Shown: positions 1 through 25,000 of the stretch, in pieces | How the letters are laid out: each line of letters begins with the position of its first letter | How positions within the stretch are numbered: the stretch's first letter is position 1 | Origin: Priapulus caudatus | Taxonomy: Eukaryota > Priapulida > Priapulimorpha > Priapulimorphida > Priapulidae | Length of the DNA stretch: 25,000 nucleotides | Direction: 5' to 3' | Assembly (NCBI RefSeq): GCF_000485595.1 | Contig: NW_014577441.1 | Coordinates: 130,913-155,912, forward strand | The notes under the pieces: generated by a model | What the model saw: the letters and a program-made list of their open reading frames with translations, nothing else | Database searches by the model: none | What the model was told of the DNA's origin: nothing | Position numbers and translations under genes: made by a program

Positions 1-72
1 CACAAACCCACAAACCAACACTCGAACACACGCCGGTGAAAACATAACCTCCGCCAAGCCCCTGGCGGAAGT
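1..72. mobile_element. Truncated end of a CCTCCGCC-type dispersed repeat
   Basis: The first bases carry the same terminal block as the element ending near 6260: a run of ACAAAC-like units, then CGCCGGTGAAAACATAACCT, then a TGGCGGAA/GGT terminus. Its left part lies outside the window. It belongs to the same family as the copies at 5850-6260 and, reversed, 12826-13180. Confidence 0.6.
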
Positions 73-944
73 AAAAATGTTTTAAAACTAACGACTACAG
101 TTTAATTACAACGACGGTGGCGCCACTCAAAGCGCACGATCTGATAAGTTGCGCAAAACCACTATTCAGCCAAGGGCTACAGACCGAGGGTGTTTCTTAT
201 TTATTAATTTAACGTTCAAATTTCGTAGCGTTGATGTGTAATTAATTATAACAATTAAATTAGGTATCTGGTAACAAATACGTGTGGGTATAGACGATTT
301 GTTATACGGTAAGTACAGTTGTATGCAGTAAAATCCTAGCGTCTACTATCCCTTTAAGGTCTGATGTACAAGCACAGCTTGCCTTTCCGAGTTGTTTTTA
401 CGTTTTACAGCTGTTATATTATAACATCCTGTCCAGTTATTCTACCTAAACACTCACAAATAGTACATTAACCACTACGTTACACACGTCTCTGGTTAGG
501 GCCTTTTTTTATTAGGTTTGTTCCGTAGTGTCGATATGATTTTTTATCTTTGACTAGAGTTGAACACTGACAGATTCGTAAACAACTTTCAAGCCCCTCC
601 CTGATGTTATAGGCCCTTCCCTGTTTCACCCAGATTGTCAGCATCAACAAAACTGAAGGCCACAGGCTGTGGGCAACAATATATAGCCTAAATAATGAAC
701 AGTTCTGGGTCAGTGGTTGGGGAGCAAGATTCGTGATATGGTCTGGTTTCCAGTTAAAGCTACGTTTCCTTCATTATTTATGCGTAGTAGGTTTTCTCTA
801 ACGCACAACTACCAGTTGGTTGACATGCGAAACCTGTGCAGTTTAGAGTATTAATTAATTGAAATCAATGGTCTGTTATTGAATGAACCTGCTCAAGAAA
901 TATAGATATTTTTATTTGCTGTAATTTTAAATCTAATCCATTTC
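73..944. other. Non-coding stretch, presumed upstream intron
   Basis: AT-rich sequence with no open frame that resembles the transporter. I looked for TM1/TM2 signatures (a GNVWRFPY-like or LGQ-like block next to splice sites) and found none; a chance LGQW at about 708 has stops directly upstream. No repeat structure recognised. Confidence 0.5.
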
Positions 945-2700
945 GTTCCTATCCCGGAGGGGGGGGGCACTCATCCTACATTATGGTAGGTATGTGCCAC
1001 TGTGAAGTCAAAAATGGGGGATCTGGAACTAATGTTTGTTGAATGTGGGATGCTCTGGAACTGGCTATGTTCGAAAATTGGGTTGCGCACATATGCAATA
1101 TGCACATATTTTACAGCGGCAATAAAACACGCACGCAGTTCATCATCGGATATAAATAAACCAGATGAGACGGGATACTAGAGAAGCGTTGCCGAAAGGA
1201 GGTGTTGATCCTAAGCGCTAAGCGCAGATCTTGCGCGCAGTTCCGCGGCAAGGCGCACGCGACCGCGGGAACGTCCTACGACAGTATGCAGCGCTGGCAG
1301 CTATGGATCCGTGCATTGGCCGGCGCACGGATCATTTAGGCGCCAGCGACAGTCCAGCCAATTTTAGTGGGGGACAGCAGAGGGGTAAGACATTTGGGGG
1401 CCGACGTGAACATACTTATTATAGTGCGTTAGTCTGGCCATAACAGAAATTCGACTTTCCCTTTTAATTAGATGACCTTCCGATGAAAAATTAGTTGCGG
1501 CTCGTCATTAAATTAACCGGGAATACAAAGGCGACGATCAATAAGAAACTTTTCCAGTTGGTTAATAAATAGACGCCATGCTATCGAATGCATGTGCATG
1601 ATGAGACTGTACCCCGTCTGACAGTTTCACACGCTCCACTACGTGAGTGTACAATTGCCGGAGTATAAAGGTGGCCAAACGGGTACGCAGTCTACTATGC
1701 CTATAGCCTCGCGTTCGTGTGCGCCGTCTATCGCACGTCATATGTGAGTACACTGATCAACGAAAACAAACAAAGCAACAAAGTTCAACATGCGTTTTTA
1801 CACGAAACCCGAAGGGCGCGGCTAGCGAACTTCGAATTAGGAGCATTTGCTAGGAAATGTCCTGACTACCGGTAGGTAGTGAAACCCGTAGTGCAATGGC
1901 CAGAACTCCTCAATTCAGGAAGTATGGTTGGGCTTCGCGTTTATATCATGTAACCGTGGTTAAAGAACCGTGAAGGTGATGAGTTGAAGGTGCAGCGAAA
2001 TCAGAGGTGTGAGGTGTGTTACCAGTTGCGCGCTTGCGCGCACGGATATCCGGGGCCGAATCGCAAGAACAGTAGCCCGAAAATGTTGAACTTGGTTTCG
2101 CGGAACGGGAAAAGGTAAGATCCTGCATGGTACCTGCAAATTGTGATTGCTGCTGGATCGAGATATTCTAAAATGGATGCAGATGGAATGGAAGTTTAGG
2201 GGTGAAATGGGGGTTTCTCCCGCGCACATACCTACTATGCAATAGAGTACGAAGTGATGACGTCACGGTGGCTGACAACGAGCCTGCTGGTTCTTACACA
2301 ATCATATGCTCTGGTAACATTAACTGCGTGTCGTGTTTTGTACCGATTGTACCAGTCACTTCTGAGAGTCATTATTGCAGTTTTTATAGATTTCCAAAGG
2401 ATGGAAGTGAAAAGCAACGGGGGGGGGGAAATTAACAACAACAAAATTTAAAATTTTTTTTTATTTTTTTCCTTAATTTTTTTTTTAACTCATTAAATAT
2501 TGTAAGATCGACTTGCTACCGATGCTTTACCGCTGTCTGCAGCGCACACACTCGTGTTTTACGTCAGCACAACATTTTCACGCAGTTAACGTTATGGAGC
2601 CAGTGGCTTGTGTAGAACCACGCCGCGGCGTTGTCTTGCCAACGTGACGTCACACTTCGGTACTCTATATATATGGAGTGCCCCCCCTCGGGGTTCCTAT
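945..2700. mobile_element. 1.74-kb DNA transposon-like element with inverted termini and 8-bp target duplication
   Basis: The octamer GTTCCTAT occurs directly before 953 and again at 2693-2700. Between these copies the left end (953-972, CCCGG-A-G-run-CACTC) is the inverted counterpart of the right end (2676-2692, GAGTG-C-run-TCGGG). A looser match continues inward on both sides to a GTGAAGTCA / GTGACGTCA block. Inverted termini plus a perfect 8-bp duplication are what a cut-and-paste DNA transposon leaves. 8-bp duplications are known from hAT, P and a few other superfamilies; the G-rich ends do not settle which. No transposase was recognised inside, so it is probably non-autonomous or decayed. 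Confidence 0.65.
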
Positions 2701-3125
2701 GCCTATTTTTAGGCGATAGGTGCTAGTTAATGTGATACGAATAATGACACAAATCTTACATAGCTATTACTGTTGTATAGTGTATTGTTACAGTATATAA
2801 CTTCTATGGCATTAAAAATTTGTTCAAATGTGGTTTTTCTCTATTTTCCTGACAATATATATCCCAGATTACATTCTAGAGCAATTTGGAGCCTAGGCCA
2901 CAATTAAAAAAATCTTTGTTTGCCCTCACCCAACCCAGGCTGTAAAGTTTGGGTAGGTAGGTAGGCTTAAATCTTTTTTTTGAGGGGGGTCTTTTTACAA
3001 ATTCAGGATGGTGTGTACATGCTCTGGTGTGCTTGTGTGGAGATACCTTTTATGTTGAATGTTTGTTTTGCTTGGTACATATAATGTATTCAATTACCTA
3101 CAGATTTATATAATATACAGTGTAC

Positions 3126-3802
3126 GAGTCCTCGCCAAAAGACAAATCTTTACTGGACATTCGGTCCAGTAAAAAATAGTTTACCATGGACGAATGATAT
3201 GTTGACTGCGCAACAAATATTGAAACATTAAAACACATTCACATCTCTGTTGCTTTTCCTTTGTGGACATATCTAACATATATGCTTTCCTGCTCATCAC
3301 CAGCTATGTCTGTTGACCCGTCCATGATAAAGCTGAAAAAGCTAGCATCGTTTATTTTTCCATCCATTTCATGACGCGTACAATCAGCAATGCATTCGAT
3401 AATGCCAGCTTTGTCATTAATGCAGGTTTCACCTATTTCTAGGCGTTTGGCCTTGTCCAGTTGTGTGATCCAGGTATAATCAGTGATAGTAATATAAACT
3501 TCCCATGATAGTTCACACACACGTCGCATGTCATCATTTTCTTATCTTTTATCATATAACGGCCAATCTCTTCCTATCGCTTTCCCACACCATAGATTAA
3601 TTTGGTACACGCGTATATAAGATAGCCATAGGCAGGGATATTAGGGTTAGGCATAGTGTGTGGTACTGACGTACCCGTCGCCTCTGCGTATTAGTTGGTG
3701 TAATGTTACCTGAGACACGGTCTGGTAAAGCCAAATTTCTTGTCGGACCAGTGCAAAAATCACCGGTTTTGTCCGACGGTCCGACGCTTTTGGCGAGGAC
3801 TG
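3126..3802. mobile_element. Nested hAT-like DNA transposon, internally decayed
   Basis: Bounded by 16-bp terminal inverted repeats that match at 15 of 16 positions: GAGTCCTCGCCAAAAG at 3126 and the reverse complement of CAGTCCTCGCCAAAAG ending at 3802. The flanks read GTGTAC on the left and GTGATACA on the right, which fits a 7-8-bp target duplication with one lost base; the empty site in the 16876-17173 copy reads ACAGTGATACAATTTG. A minus-strand fragment resembling hAT transposase lies inside (3239-3529). At 677 bp it is far shorter than an autonomous hAT (usually 2.5-5 kb). A strong hairpin (TTTACTGGAC / GTCCAGTAAA, 3149-3173) lies just inside the left end. Confidence 0.7.
3239..3529 (-). 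pseudogene. hAT-superfamily transposase fragment
   Basis: This 96-codon minus-strand frame reads like the N-terminal part of the catalytic region of hAT/ZNF862-type transposases: a Phe-Phe-Ser-x-x-x-Asp-Gly-Ser-Thr-Asp block near residues 64-74, then an acidic DEQES stretch and a YVRYVHKGK block near residues 78-91. In the family the Asp before GSTD lies in the catalytic RNase-H-like fold. The frame stops 15 nt upstream of its first Met (in-frame TAA), and there is no zinc finger, no remaining catalytic residues and no C-terminal dimerisation region, so it cannot encode a working enzyme. Recognition is by motif only, without a database search. Confidence 0.5.
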
Positions 3803-3916
3803 GTGATACAATTTGTAAAAAAAAATAATCTGAAAGCTCAATCAAAATGTTTGAGTCGGCCTTTTTTTGGCGGGTCGGTTGGGTGAGGGCAAACAAACAA
3901 TATTTTTATTATGGCC

Positions 3917-4681
3917 CTATCACTTCCAGGGACGTCTGGCTGTCAGCTGGCCCTCTAGCACTGTCTAGCTCATAGGATTGTGATAGCCAATGCACAGTTA
4001 GAAAACTAATCTATACCAGCCCATCCCTTTTCAGCCTTATAGATATGATTAACTATTTATAGAGTGAATAACAAACCCCTGGCTGTGACCCAAAAACCAG
4101 CGCGGTTCCCCTTATCAGGCGCTTAAGAAATGTAAGTCATTTATTTATTTTAAATGGACCTATTCATGGTAAGATTTATAAGCAGGTACTTACCTGCCTG
4201 CCTTCTCAGGATACCTCACTGCCCACCTTCACAACACACGATACACCTAAACAAATTACTCTGGAACACACTCTAGTGAGAATTATGGTTTTTCAAGCTA
4301 CAGAAACAGAGTACCGATATGGGAGTCTCTCCCATCTGAGCTAGAAACCCTAAGTCGCGACCACAGTTTTGGAGGTTGCAGATAAGCATATAATATCAAG
4401 AATCAACTCCGTTATTATGACAACTCGTTTATTTTGATATGGCTTTTCACCAGGTTTCACTCGTTTCCATATGATTTAAAATGGTCGACATCTCAGGAAA
4501 AATTCATAAATACATCATCAGGGGTGAATAAAGACAAGTTTGTTTGTATCTACTCTTGACATCATGTAAACATAAAAACAGGCATTATGTAAGGTAATAC
4601 ATGAACGCCATTTGTATATTGAAGATTAGCCGATGGTCGGAGATGACAATCTTGTGTTCGTTATCTTGATACTTTCGTTAG
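3917..4681. other. Intron sequence before the first visible exon
   Basis: No coding or repeat structure recognised. It ends in the 3' splice site ACTTTCGTTAG at 4671-4681. Confidence 0.6.
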
Positions 4682-20066
<15,385 letters not shown>

Positions 20067-21425
20067 CGGACTCCTCCTGCAATGGATGAAATGTAGAGCT
20101 TTTTGAGATTGATCTGAAATCATTCCTAATGCCATGTACTACCGACTGTTCCACGTATGATATTGCTTCACTTAGGCCTGTAGGTTAAGTCATTAATTAA
20201 TCTATAGGGGGCCAAATGTACTTTCTTCCTTCAGCCGCTACAAAGCTAGTCATCTCATTCACTGGTTTGCTTAGGTGAGGCTGCGTCATCGCACCAACAT
20301 GAATTTCAACGAGTTAGTTGCTCAGATGTGTCGGTGCTGACATGTATTTTTACTGCATCTCTTTTGCGGTTACCGTAAAATAAGCGCGAACTGGTGCAGG
20401 TTGTGAAAGTTGAGCCAGACGAATTAGTAGTGTTTATGAAATGTTTGCCACCGTAAACACGTTTTATTAGGATTGTTTGGCACAGTACTTAAACCACTCT
20501 AACGCGTGGACGTAAAATTTTATTGTTGTAAGGGTGAAAGATATCCAATCAAGTTGTGCCTATGCGTACTATATGCTTCCAAAAATAATACAATTTAGGT
20601 GCATCTGACTGCAAGAGTGTCTGTGTGCTATGCTTCCTTGTTATTAAAATTCTCTGTTTCACAACCCCAGTGATTGTACATTATTATATAGTTTATTTAT
20701 TTAACTTTAAAGCACATTGTTTACGCGTATAAAGTGTGGTGTACGATATCGGTGTTTTGTGCTTAATTTTTTGTTGCTCTGTGAAGCCATATAAAAATTG
20801 GGTGAAATATTTCCAAGGTGACGCCATTGTTTATAAATATCCGTGACGACTGTGGGATGTTTTAATTATAGAAGATCACGTAGATAAATGAACCAATTTC
20901 ACCTATATTTACTGGTAACAGACTAAATATTAGCTTTATCACTTTTTTTCACCGTATTTAATCAGTCAGAATTTGGCTCATATGTGTATACTTATTATGT
21001 ATGGAATCCTATCATATGTTAGATAGAAGATGTTCTTCTATATACATATCTTCATGGATTGGTATTATGGGATGTATGTCGTATATAGTCGTGAAGGTTC
21101 ATTGCCCGCGATACAACACCTTGTGTAATTTTGTGTTTATTGTGTCATATTGTATGTCGTATATGTAGTAACAAACCATAAAACACTTTATGATATCATT
21201 ATTGTTCATCGTAGTTGATCCTGATAGGAATAGCAGTTCGGATTTTAGCACTTATTTAGTGTGTAAAAACGCACAACACGTGAGACATAGGTAAATATAA
21301 AAGCATTGAGTTTGGAGTTTGAGTTACTTTTCTCGTCCATTGGTTTATTTATGCCGTACTATGCACGCTAATGGTGTCAGAACTGTATCATGGACTTTAC
21401 AAAAAATAAAGGTCAACACTGAATT
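20067..21425 (+). other. Probable 3' UTR
   Basis: AT-rich sequence without long open frames from the stop to the first good AATAAA (21405-21410, within AAAAAATAAAGG). A UTR of about 1.36 kb is plausible for this family. ATTAAA-type hexamers (for example about 20644) could give a shorter end. Confidence 0.5.
21405..21410 (+). terminator. Candidate polyadenylation signal AATAAA
   Basis: First canonical hexamer after the stop, followed 20-30 nt later by GT/T-rich text (TTTTTCGCTCATCTG). No transcript evidence is available here. Confidence 0.45.
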
Positions 21426-21431
21426 TTTCGC

Positions 21432-21870
21432 TCATCTGACGTAGTCAGATGCAGCTTGTAGAATCACATGGTTGTCCGTGCGTGCGTGCGTGCGTGCGTG
21501 CGTTCGTCAACAGTTGGGCACAAATCTTAACTGCTCGACGTACGGTCACGATATTCGGGACGTCGGTGGGGGGGGGGGGGGGATCGTGAAACGGAATCAG
21601 GATGCCAAATTTGGGGGTCAGGGGTCAAAGGTCAAGATGTGTAAATGGAGGGGGAATATTTTCCCCTTAACTTAAGGTTTAGGAGGAAATACGGAATTGC
21701 GGCACAAATCTTAACGGCTCGACCTATGCTCTTAATATTCGGTGTATAGTGTGATGGGCCGGAAACCCATCACCATTGCGAAATTGCGGTCACTGGTCAA
21801 AGGGCAGTGGGGGAAAGGTCAGATATCAGGCATTTTTTGAGGATATGGCCTAATGGACAGAGTGGAAAAC
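21432..21870. repeat. Dispersed repeat with an internal direct repeat
   Basis: Begins with a hairpin CATCTGACGTAGTCAGATG (21433-21451), then a (CGTG)n run at 21478-21502. The phrase GGCACAAATCTTAACTGCTC (21517) returns as GGCACAAATCTTAACGGCTC (21702), each followed by GAC-TA-G-TC-ATATTCGG, about 185 bp apart. A 15-G run lies at 21568-21582. Its origin is unknown. Confidence 0.55.
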
Positions 21871-22040
21871 TTTTTTGTTTCAGCGCTGACCTAGCATTTT
21901 TATCACTTTATTGAAAGGACCATGAAATGTGCTTTTCACTGACGTGCGAAGAGTAAGTGTCTGATAACCTTTTGACCCTCAATAGGAGGGTTAAACATGG
22001 ATTCCTGAACTGCCTCAATGATTTCACGGTGCTCATATTC
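21871..22040. other. Intergenic sequence
   Basis: Nothing recognised. Confidence 0.4.
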
Positions 22041-22062
22041 ATGGCACATCCATAATCTAGAA

Positions 22063-22140
22063 AGCCTGGATAGCCCAACGGCTAGAGCACAGGCGTCACG
22101 GGGACTCACGGCTCAAAGGTCGTTGGATCGAATCCCATCA
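22063..22140 (+). mobile_element. tRNA-derived SINE head, copy 2
   Basis: Box A-like TAGCCCAACGGCTAGAGCA at 22071 and box B GGATCGAATCC at 22125, 54 bp apart. It has the same order of blocks as the copy at 16172 and the same upstream TAATC(C/T)AGA text, then a T-rich tail and GTTAGGTTTAGTGTCACAAT at about 22288. No tRNA acceptor stem. Confidence 0.7.
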
Positions 22141-22970
22141 GATTTTTTATTATTTACCTGTTTTCTGTAATTTTATATCTTTATCCATTTAACTATTTTT
22201 TAGGAATTAACGCAAATATTTACATGATTTATTTACAACAATTTAATAACAACAAATACTTTTTACAACAATTTTTTTTTAAATACGGTTAGGTTTAGTG
22301 TCACAATGCACCATAAAACTGGTTTCAGGCACGCGATTTGTATCAACCAATGGGATTTGGGAGGTATGCAGAATGCAGAAAGTTGCTGAAATAAACGCCC
22401 CTTTATGGATTTTTTATGCACCGAATATATATTACGCATGCATTGATCACGCACGCACACACGTGTATTCTCTCTCTATCACGCTCAACGTGCACTCGCA
22501 CAAACACCAGGCATCTCGCCAGGCGGAGGCCCGGAAGCTCAGGCTTCAACGTCATTTCCAGTTTATTTTCTTAAATTGTGAAATTAAATAGTTGCAATGT
22601 AATTTTTACTGTTTCAAATATTAAAATTTTATTTTAAAACGCCAGCTTACGCCATTTTCCTAGAGCATTTCAAAATATTTTTGGGGAGGCCCCCGGGCCC
22701 CCCCAGGGGGAGGGGCCCCCTCACACACTCCCTTTTTACGGTGCTTCGTGCCTTCATGACTGTGCTTCAACATTGGTAAATCCCTGGCGACGGCCCTGAA
22801 CACGCACGCATACACACAACCATAATACATGTTGCCTACTCAACATAACTTCTATGTAAAATGGCATCATCTAATCATCAAATCATCTAACCAGCTAATC
22901 AAATCCACGTTTGGTAGCACAGTGGAGCTGTGCCCCGTAGATGGTGTCAAGGCAGGCATCTTCTTCACAC
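22141..22970. other. Intergenic repeat-like sequence
   Basis: AT-rich SINE tail to about 22310, then unassigned sequence. A very GC-rich, self-complementary stretch (GGAGGCCCCCGGGCCCCC and neighbours) lies at 22682-22722. No gene recognised; the open frame at 22298-22591 has no family features. Confidence 0.4.
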
Positions 22971-22971
22971 G

Positions 22972-23025
<54 letters not shown>

Positions 23026-23026
23026 G
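22971..23026. repeat. (TA)n microsatellite
   Basis: Nearly pure TA dinucleotide run with GTATAT borders. A second, shorter TA run lies at 23129-23158. Confidence 0.95.
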
Positions 23027-23388
23027 TAGCAATGTTCCTAAGTTGCACGATATTCGGTTATAGTTTAAAAAAAAATTGAATAATCCGAAATTTAGTTTTA
23101 CACAAGCGCTTTCATCTTTATAGAATCTGATATATACATATATATATATATATATATTGTAATGATAGCGATAGTTGATAGGTTAATACAATGATTTTGT
23201 AACAGGGTCAGCAACGCGCTACATATACCATGCGATTTATATTGCAGCCTGCAAATAGATTGTGTTGGTGAGAGAATACGCCGTATATTGAAACTATTTT
23301 ACCGAAGAAAAGGATTCGCATTTGTTTGAAATGAAAATATAAAACATAAAGTATAACTCTCGGTCTATGCACCGTGTATTCATAGGAT

Positions 23389-23521
23389 ACACACACATAC
23401 GCCCGCACACATACACACACGCGCGTACACACGCACACATACGCGCGCACATACACACGCACACGCGCACACACACACACACACACTACACATACACGCA
23501 CACACACTCTCACGCACACGG
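23389..23521. repeat. (CA)n-rich microsatellite with CG interruptions
   Basis: ACAC/ACGC/GCGC alternation. Open frames on both strands (Thr-His or Cys-Val runs) come only from this. Confidence 0.95.
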
Positions 23522-23578
23522 TAGTGTATTCATATATGATATTCGATCGGTAGCCGAACGCGTGCGGTTAGTTGTTAT

Positions 23579-23662
23579 CAGGAGCTAATAATGACATAAT
23601 TTGTCATTATGACAATATGACATTATGATATTATAACAATAATTTGTCATTATTAGCTCCTG
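23579..23662. repeat. Perfect 18-bp inverted repeat within AT-rich spacer
   Basis: CAGGAGCTAATAATGACA at 23579 and its reverse complement at 23645-23662, with further ATGACA/TGTCAT pairs inside. TTGTTATC lies outside both arms, and TTGTTATCAAGACACTTAAC itself repeats at 23663 and 23756. Confidence 0.85.
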
Positions 23663-24046
23663 TTGTTATCAAGACACTTAACTCGACACTTAATTGTTAA
23701 CTGAACTAAGTTACTAAAACTAAACAGTTAAGAAAACTAAACTGGCACTTAGTAATTGTTATCAAGACACTTAACTTGAACATATATTCTCACTATCAAA
23801 TTAAACGCAATCATCACACATAAGCATAAACTATGCAGGTCAAAGTATTCACGCACTCATCGAGACTGCGCCCCTATATAACCGAGCTCGGACTACGTAC
23901 ATAGCTGAATAAATGCGCTGATCTGTTGGTGCTAACCGCGCACATCCGAGCCAGACGTGGGTAACTTTGGCAAAGCAATGAGTACTATACAACCGTGCTT
24001 TGTTTGTAAGGAGCGTACATAACGATCGACTGGAGGGGACACAGAC

Positions 24047-24179
24047 ATGGAGAAGGCGAGAGAGAAGGTAGCTGGGAGGGACACAGGCATGGAGGAAGGG
24101 ACAGAGAAAGTCGACCCGAGAGATGTCTTGTTTCGTACTGTCGACGAACATACTGACGTCATCGAGGCAAAGATCACAG
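24047..24179 (+). CDS. Candidate small first exon or short ORF (unidentified)
   Basis: An ATG in a good start context (CAGACATGG) opens a frame of 44 codons plus one base up to a plausible donor, ACAG|GTAAAG at 24180. If unspliced it ends at TAA 24206-24208 after 53 residues. The peptide is charged: MEKAREKVAGRDTGMEEGTE, then KVDPRDVLFRTVDEHTDVI and EAKIT. Base composition is more balanced than the surrounding microsatellites. No family recognised, no downstream exon is visible, and it lies inside the inverted-arm region, so it could be part of a mobile element or chance. Confidence 0.25.
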
Positions 24180-24220
24180 GTAAAGTGTCGCTTCACACAG
24201 GTCTGTAATAATATCATGAT

Positions 24221-24297
24221 TGTATAATATAGAGAGTAGTGTATACGAGAGTATAGACAGAAGTGAAGATAGTAGTTTATAATCTCTATATTATACA
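24221..24297. repeat. 15-bp perfect inverted repeat
   Basis: TGTATAATATAGAGA at 24221 and its reverse complement at 24283-24297, with a 47-bp loop. It lies just after the candidate exon. Confidence 0.8.
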
Positions 24298-24335
24298 GTA
24301 ACACTCCTGATTGTATTACGCAGCTAGGCATGTCT

Positions 24336-24410
24336 ATGTGTGTACACGTGTGTATGTGTGTGAGATTGTGTGCGCGCGCGTGAGAGAGAGAGAGAGAGAC
24401 AGAAGGGGGA

Positions 24411-24450
<40 letters not shown>

Positions 24451-24660
24451 AGAGAAAGACAGGGGGGATATGTGTGTGAGTGTGTGGCTGTGCGTGTAAG
24501 TGCCCTGCTGTCGGGTGTGTGTGTTCGGTGTGTGTGCTGGCTGCTTGTTGCGCCGTGTGCGCGCGTGAGAAGAGAGGACAGGCGCGTTTATTGTGTGTTG
24601 TGTGGTGTTTGTGTGTGTTGTCGTGTGCTGTGTGTGTTGTGTGAGTTGTTAGCGTTGCTG
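24336..24660. repeat. TG/GA-rich microsatellite block
   Basis: Alternating TGTG, GCGC and GAGA runs, including (TG)n at 24416-24442. TG-rich text continues in degraded form to 24660. The long minus-strand open frame across it (Thr-His rich) is an artefact of CA repeats. Confidence 0.85.
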
Positions 24661-25000
24661 AAACACGCATCGTCGAATGTGTGTTTATAGGGGGAGAGGT
24701 GTCAGAGAACTACACAATGTAGACAGAGATTTGCAATAATATTGACTCATACGAATGTCATATCTACAGCTGTAATCCAGTTATAGTCACCTCAATTCAT
24801 AATAACAACTCGAATATTTTTATACACAACGAATTTTATTATGCAAAATATTGTTTAAATATAAATAACAAACGCACATGTAATAATAGGCGTATTGTCT
24901 CAACACCACAGCCTTTATGCAGGCTGCAATATAAAATCGCATGGTATATGTAGCGCGTTTCTCATCATGTTACGACAAACTCAATGCATTAATCAATCGT

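Larger units (their letters stand above)
2896..3916. mobile_element. Outer MITE-like element, interrupted by a second transposon
   Basis: The two ends are inverted copies: the left begins GGCCACAATTAAAA and continues TTTGTTTGCCCTCACCCAAC; the right (about 3882-3916) carries the reverse complement, ending ATTATGGCC. The outer parts (2896-3125 and 3803-3916) match the 298-bp element at 16876-17173 in reverse orientation nearly end to end. The central 677 bp are absent from that copy, so the outer element is about 345 bp and received a later insertion. No coding sequence belongs to the outer element. No clean target duplication is visible. Confidence 0.7.
23183..24992. mobile_element. Region bounded by ~100-bp inverted arms, possible 1.8-kb transposon
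   Basis: The arms at 23183-23282 and 24889-24992 are inverted copies. A 24-bp core (23214-23237 and 24935-24958, ACGCGCTACATATACCATGC and four more bases) is perfect; the rest matches with small gaps, including TTAATRCA outside and AATACGCC inside. Between them are microsatellites, two hairpins and one small candidate exon. It may be one element with long inverted ends, or two opposite copies of a short repeat. No transposase was recognised and no target duplication was confirmed. Confidence 0.5.

Noticed and set aside
704-724. Chance LGQW block as a possible TM2 exon
   Set aside because: In-frame stops lie immediately upstream, and the surrounding residues do not match the family.
1231-1443. 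70-residue frame inside the 1.74-kb element
   Set aside because: No resemblance to a transposase or transporter; length is within chance for a GC-richer stretch.
3597-3896. 99-residue minus-strand frame next to the hAT fragment
   Set aside because: It spans the border between nested and outer elements and has no transposase-like motif.
23849-24670. 273-residue minus-strand Thr/His-rich frame
   Set aside because: Mostly CA/TG microsatellite read in one frame, with no recognisable domain.

Overview
The window is animal nuclear DNA. It holds the 3' part of one intron-rich gene on the + strand, an SLC6-family (neurotransmitter:sodium symporter) transporter that most resembles the glycine/amino-acid transporter branch. 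The signs are eleven GT-AG-type (one GC-AG) exons of 100-283 nt with matching phases, introns of 0.3-3.7 kb, abundant microsatellites, cut-and-paste DNA transposon remnants, tRNA-derived SINE heads and TTAGGG-type repeats. The repeat style suggests a marine invertebrate or basal deuterostome rather than an insect or a vertebrate, but the species cannot be named from the sequence. No bacterial operons, CRISPR arrays, rRNA genes or intact tRNA genes were seen.

Layout. 1-4681: no recognisable exon; this is taken as upstream intron, holding a repeat end (1-72), a 1.74-kb transposon-like element with inverted ends and a perfect 8-bp target-site duplication (945-2700), and a nested pair of elements (2896-3916 containing 3126-3802). 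4682-20066: eleven transporter exons (4682-4964, 7614-7746, 8135-8269, 11972-12075, 13231-13355, 15443-15555, 16696-16827, 17583-17682, 17948-18048, 19045-19215, 19899-20066). They join without a frame break into 520 residues from just before TM3 to the stop; the N-terminal tail, TM1 and TM2 must lie upstream of the window. 20067 to about 21430: probable 3' UTR with AATAAA at 21405. 21432-25000: intergenic repeats, a second SINE, microsatellites, and a pair of ~100-bp inverted arms bounding 23183-24992, inside which one small candidate first exon (24047-24179) lies.

The introns carry most of the unusual structure: a 23-bp minisatellite open in all three + frames (9938-10760), a pogo-like element (9298-9777), a 298-bp foldback element filled with GATATC-type repeats (14561-14858), a SINE with telomere-like repeats inside an inverted repeat (16093-16414), tandem copies of splice-donor sequence after two exons, and a ~450-nt AG-free pyrimidine tract before the penultimate exon. 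The short element at 16876-17173 is an empty-site relative of the nested element at 2896-3916, so the later insertion can be read directly from this window.

Most long open frames here are microsatellite or minisatellite artefacts and are not annotated as genes. No novel multi-gene system was found; the notable content is transposon archaeology and unusual splice-site contexts in a conserved transporter gene.
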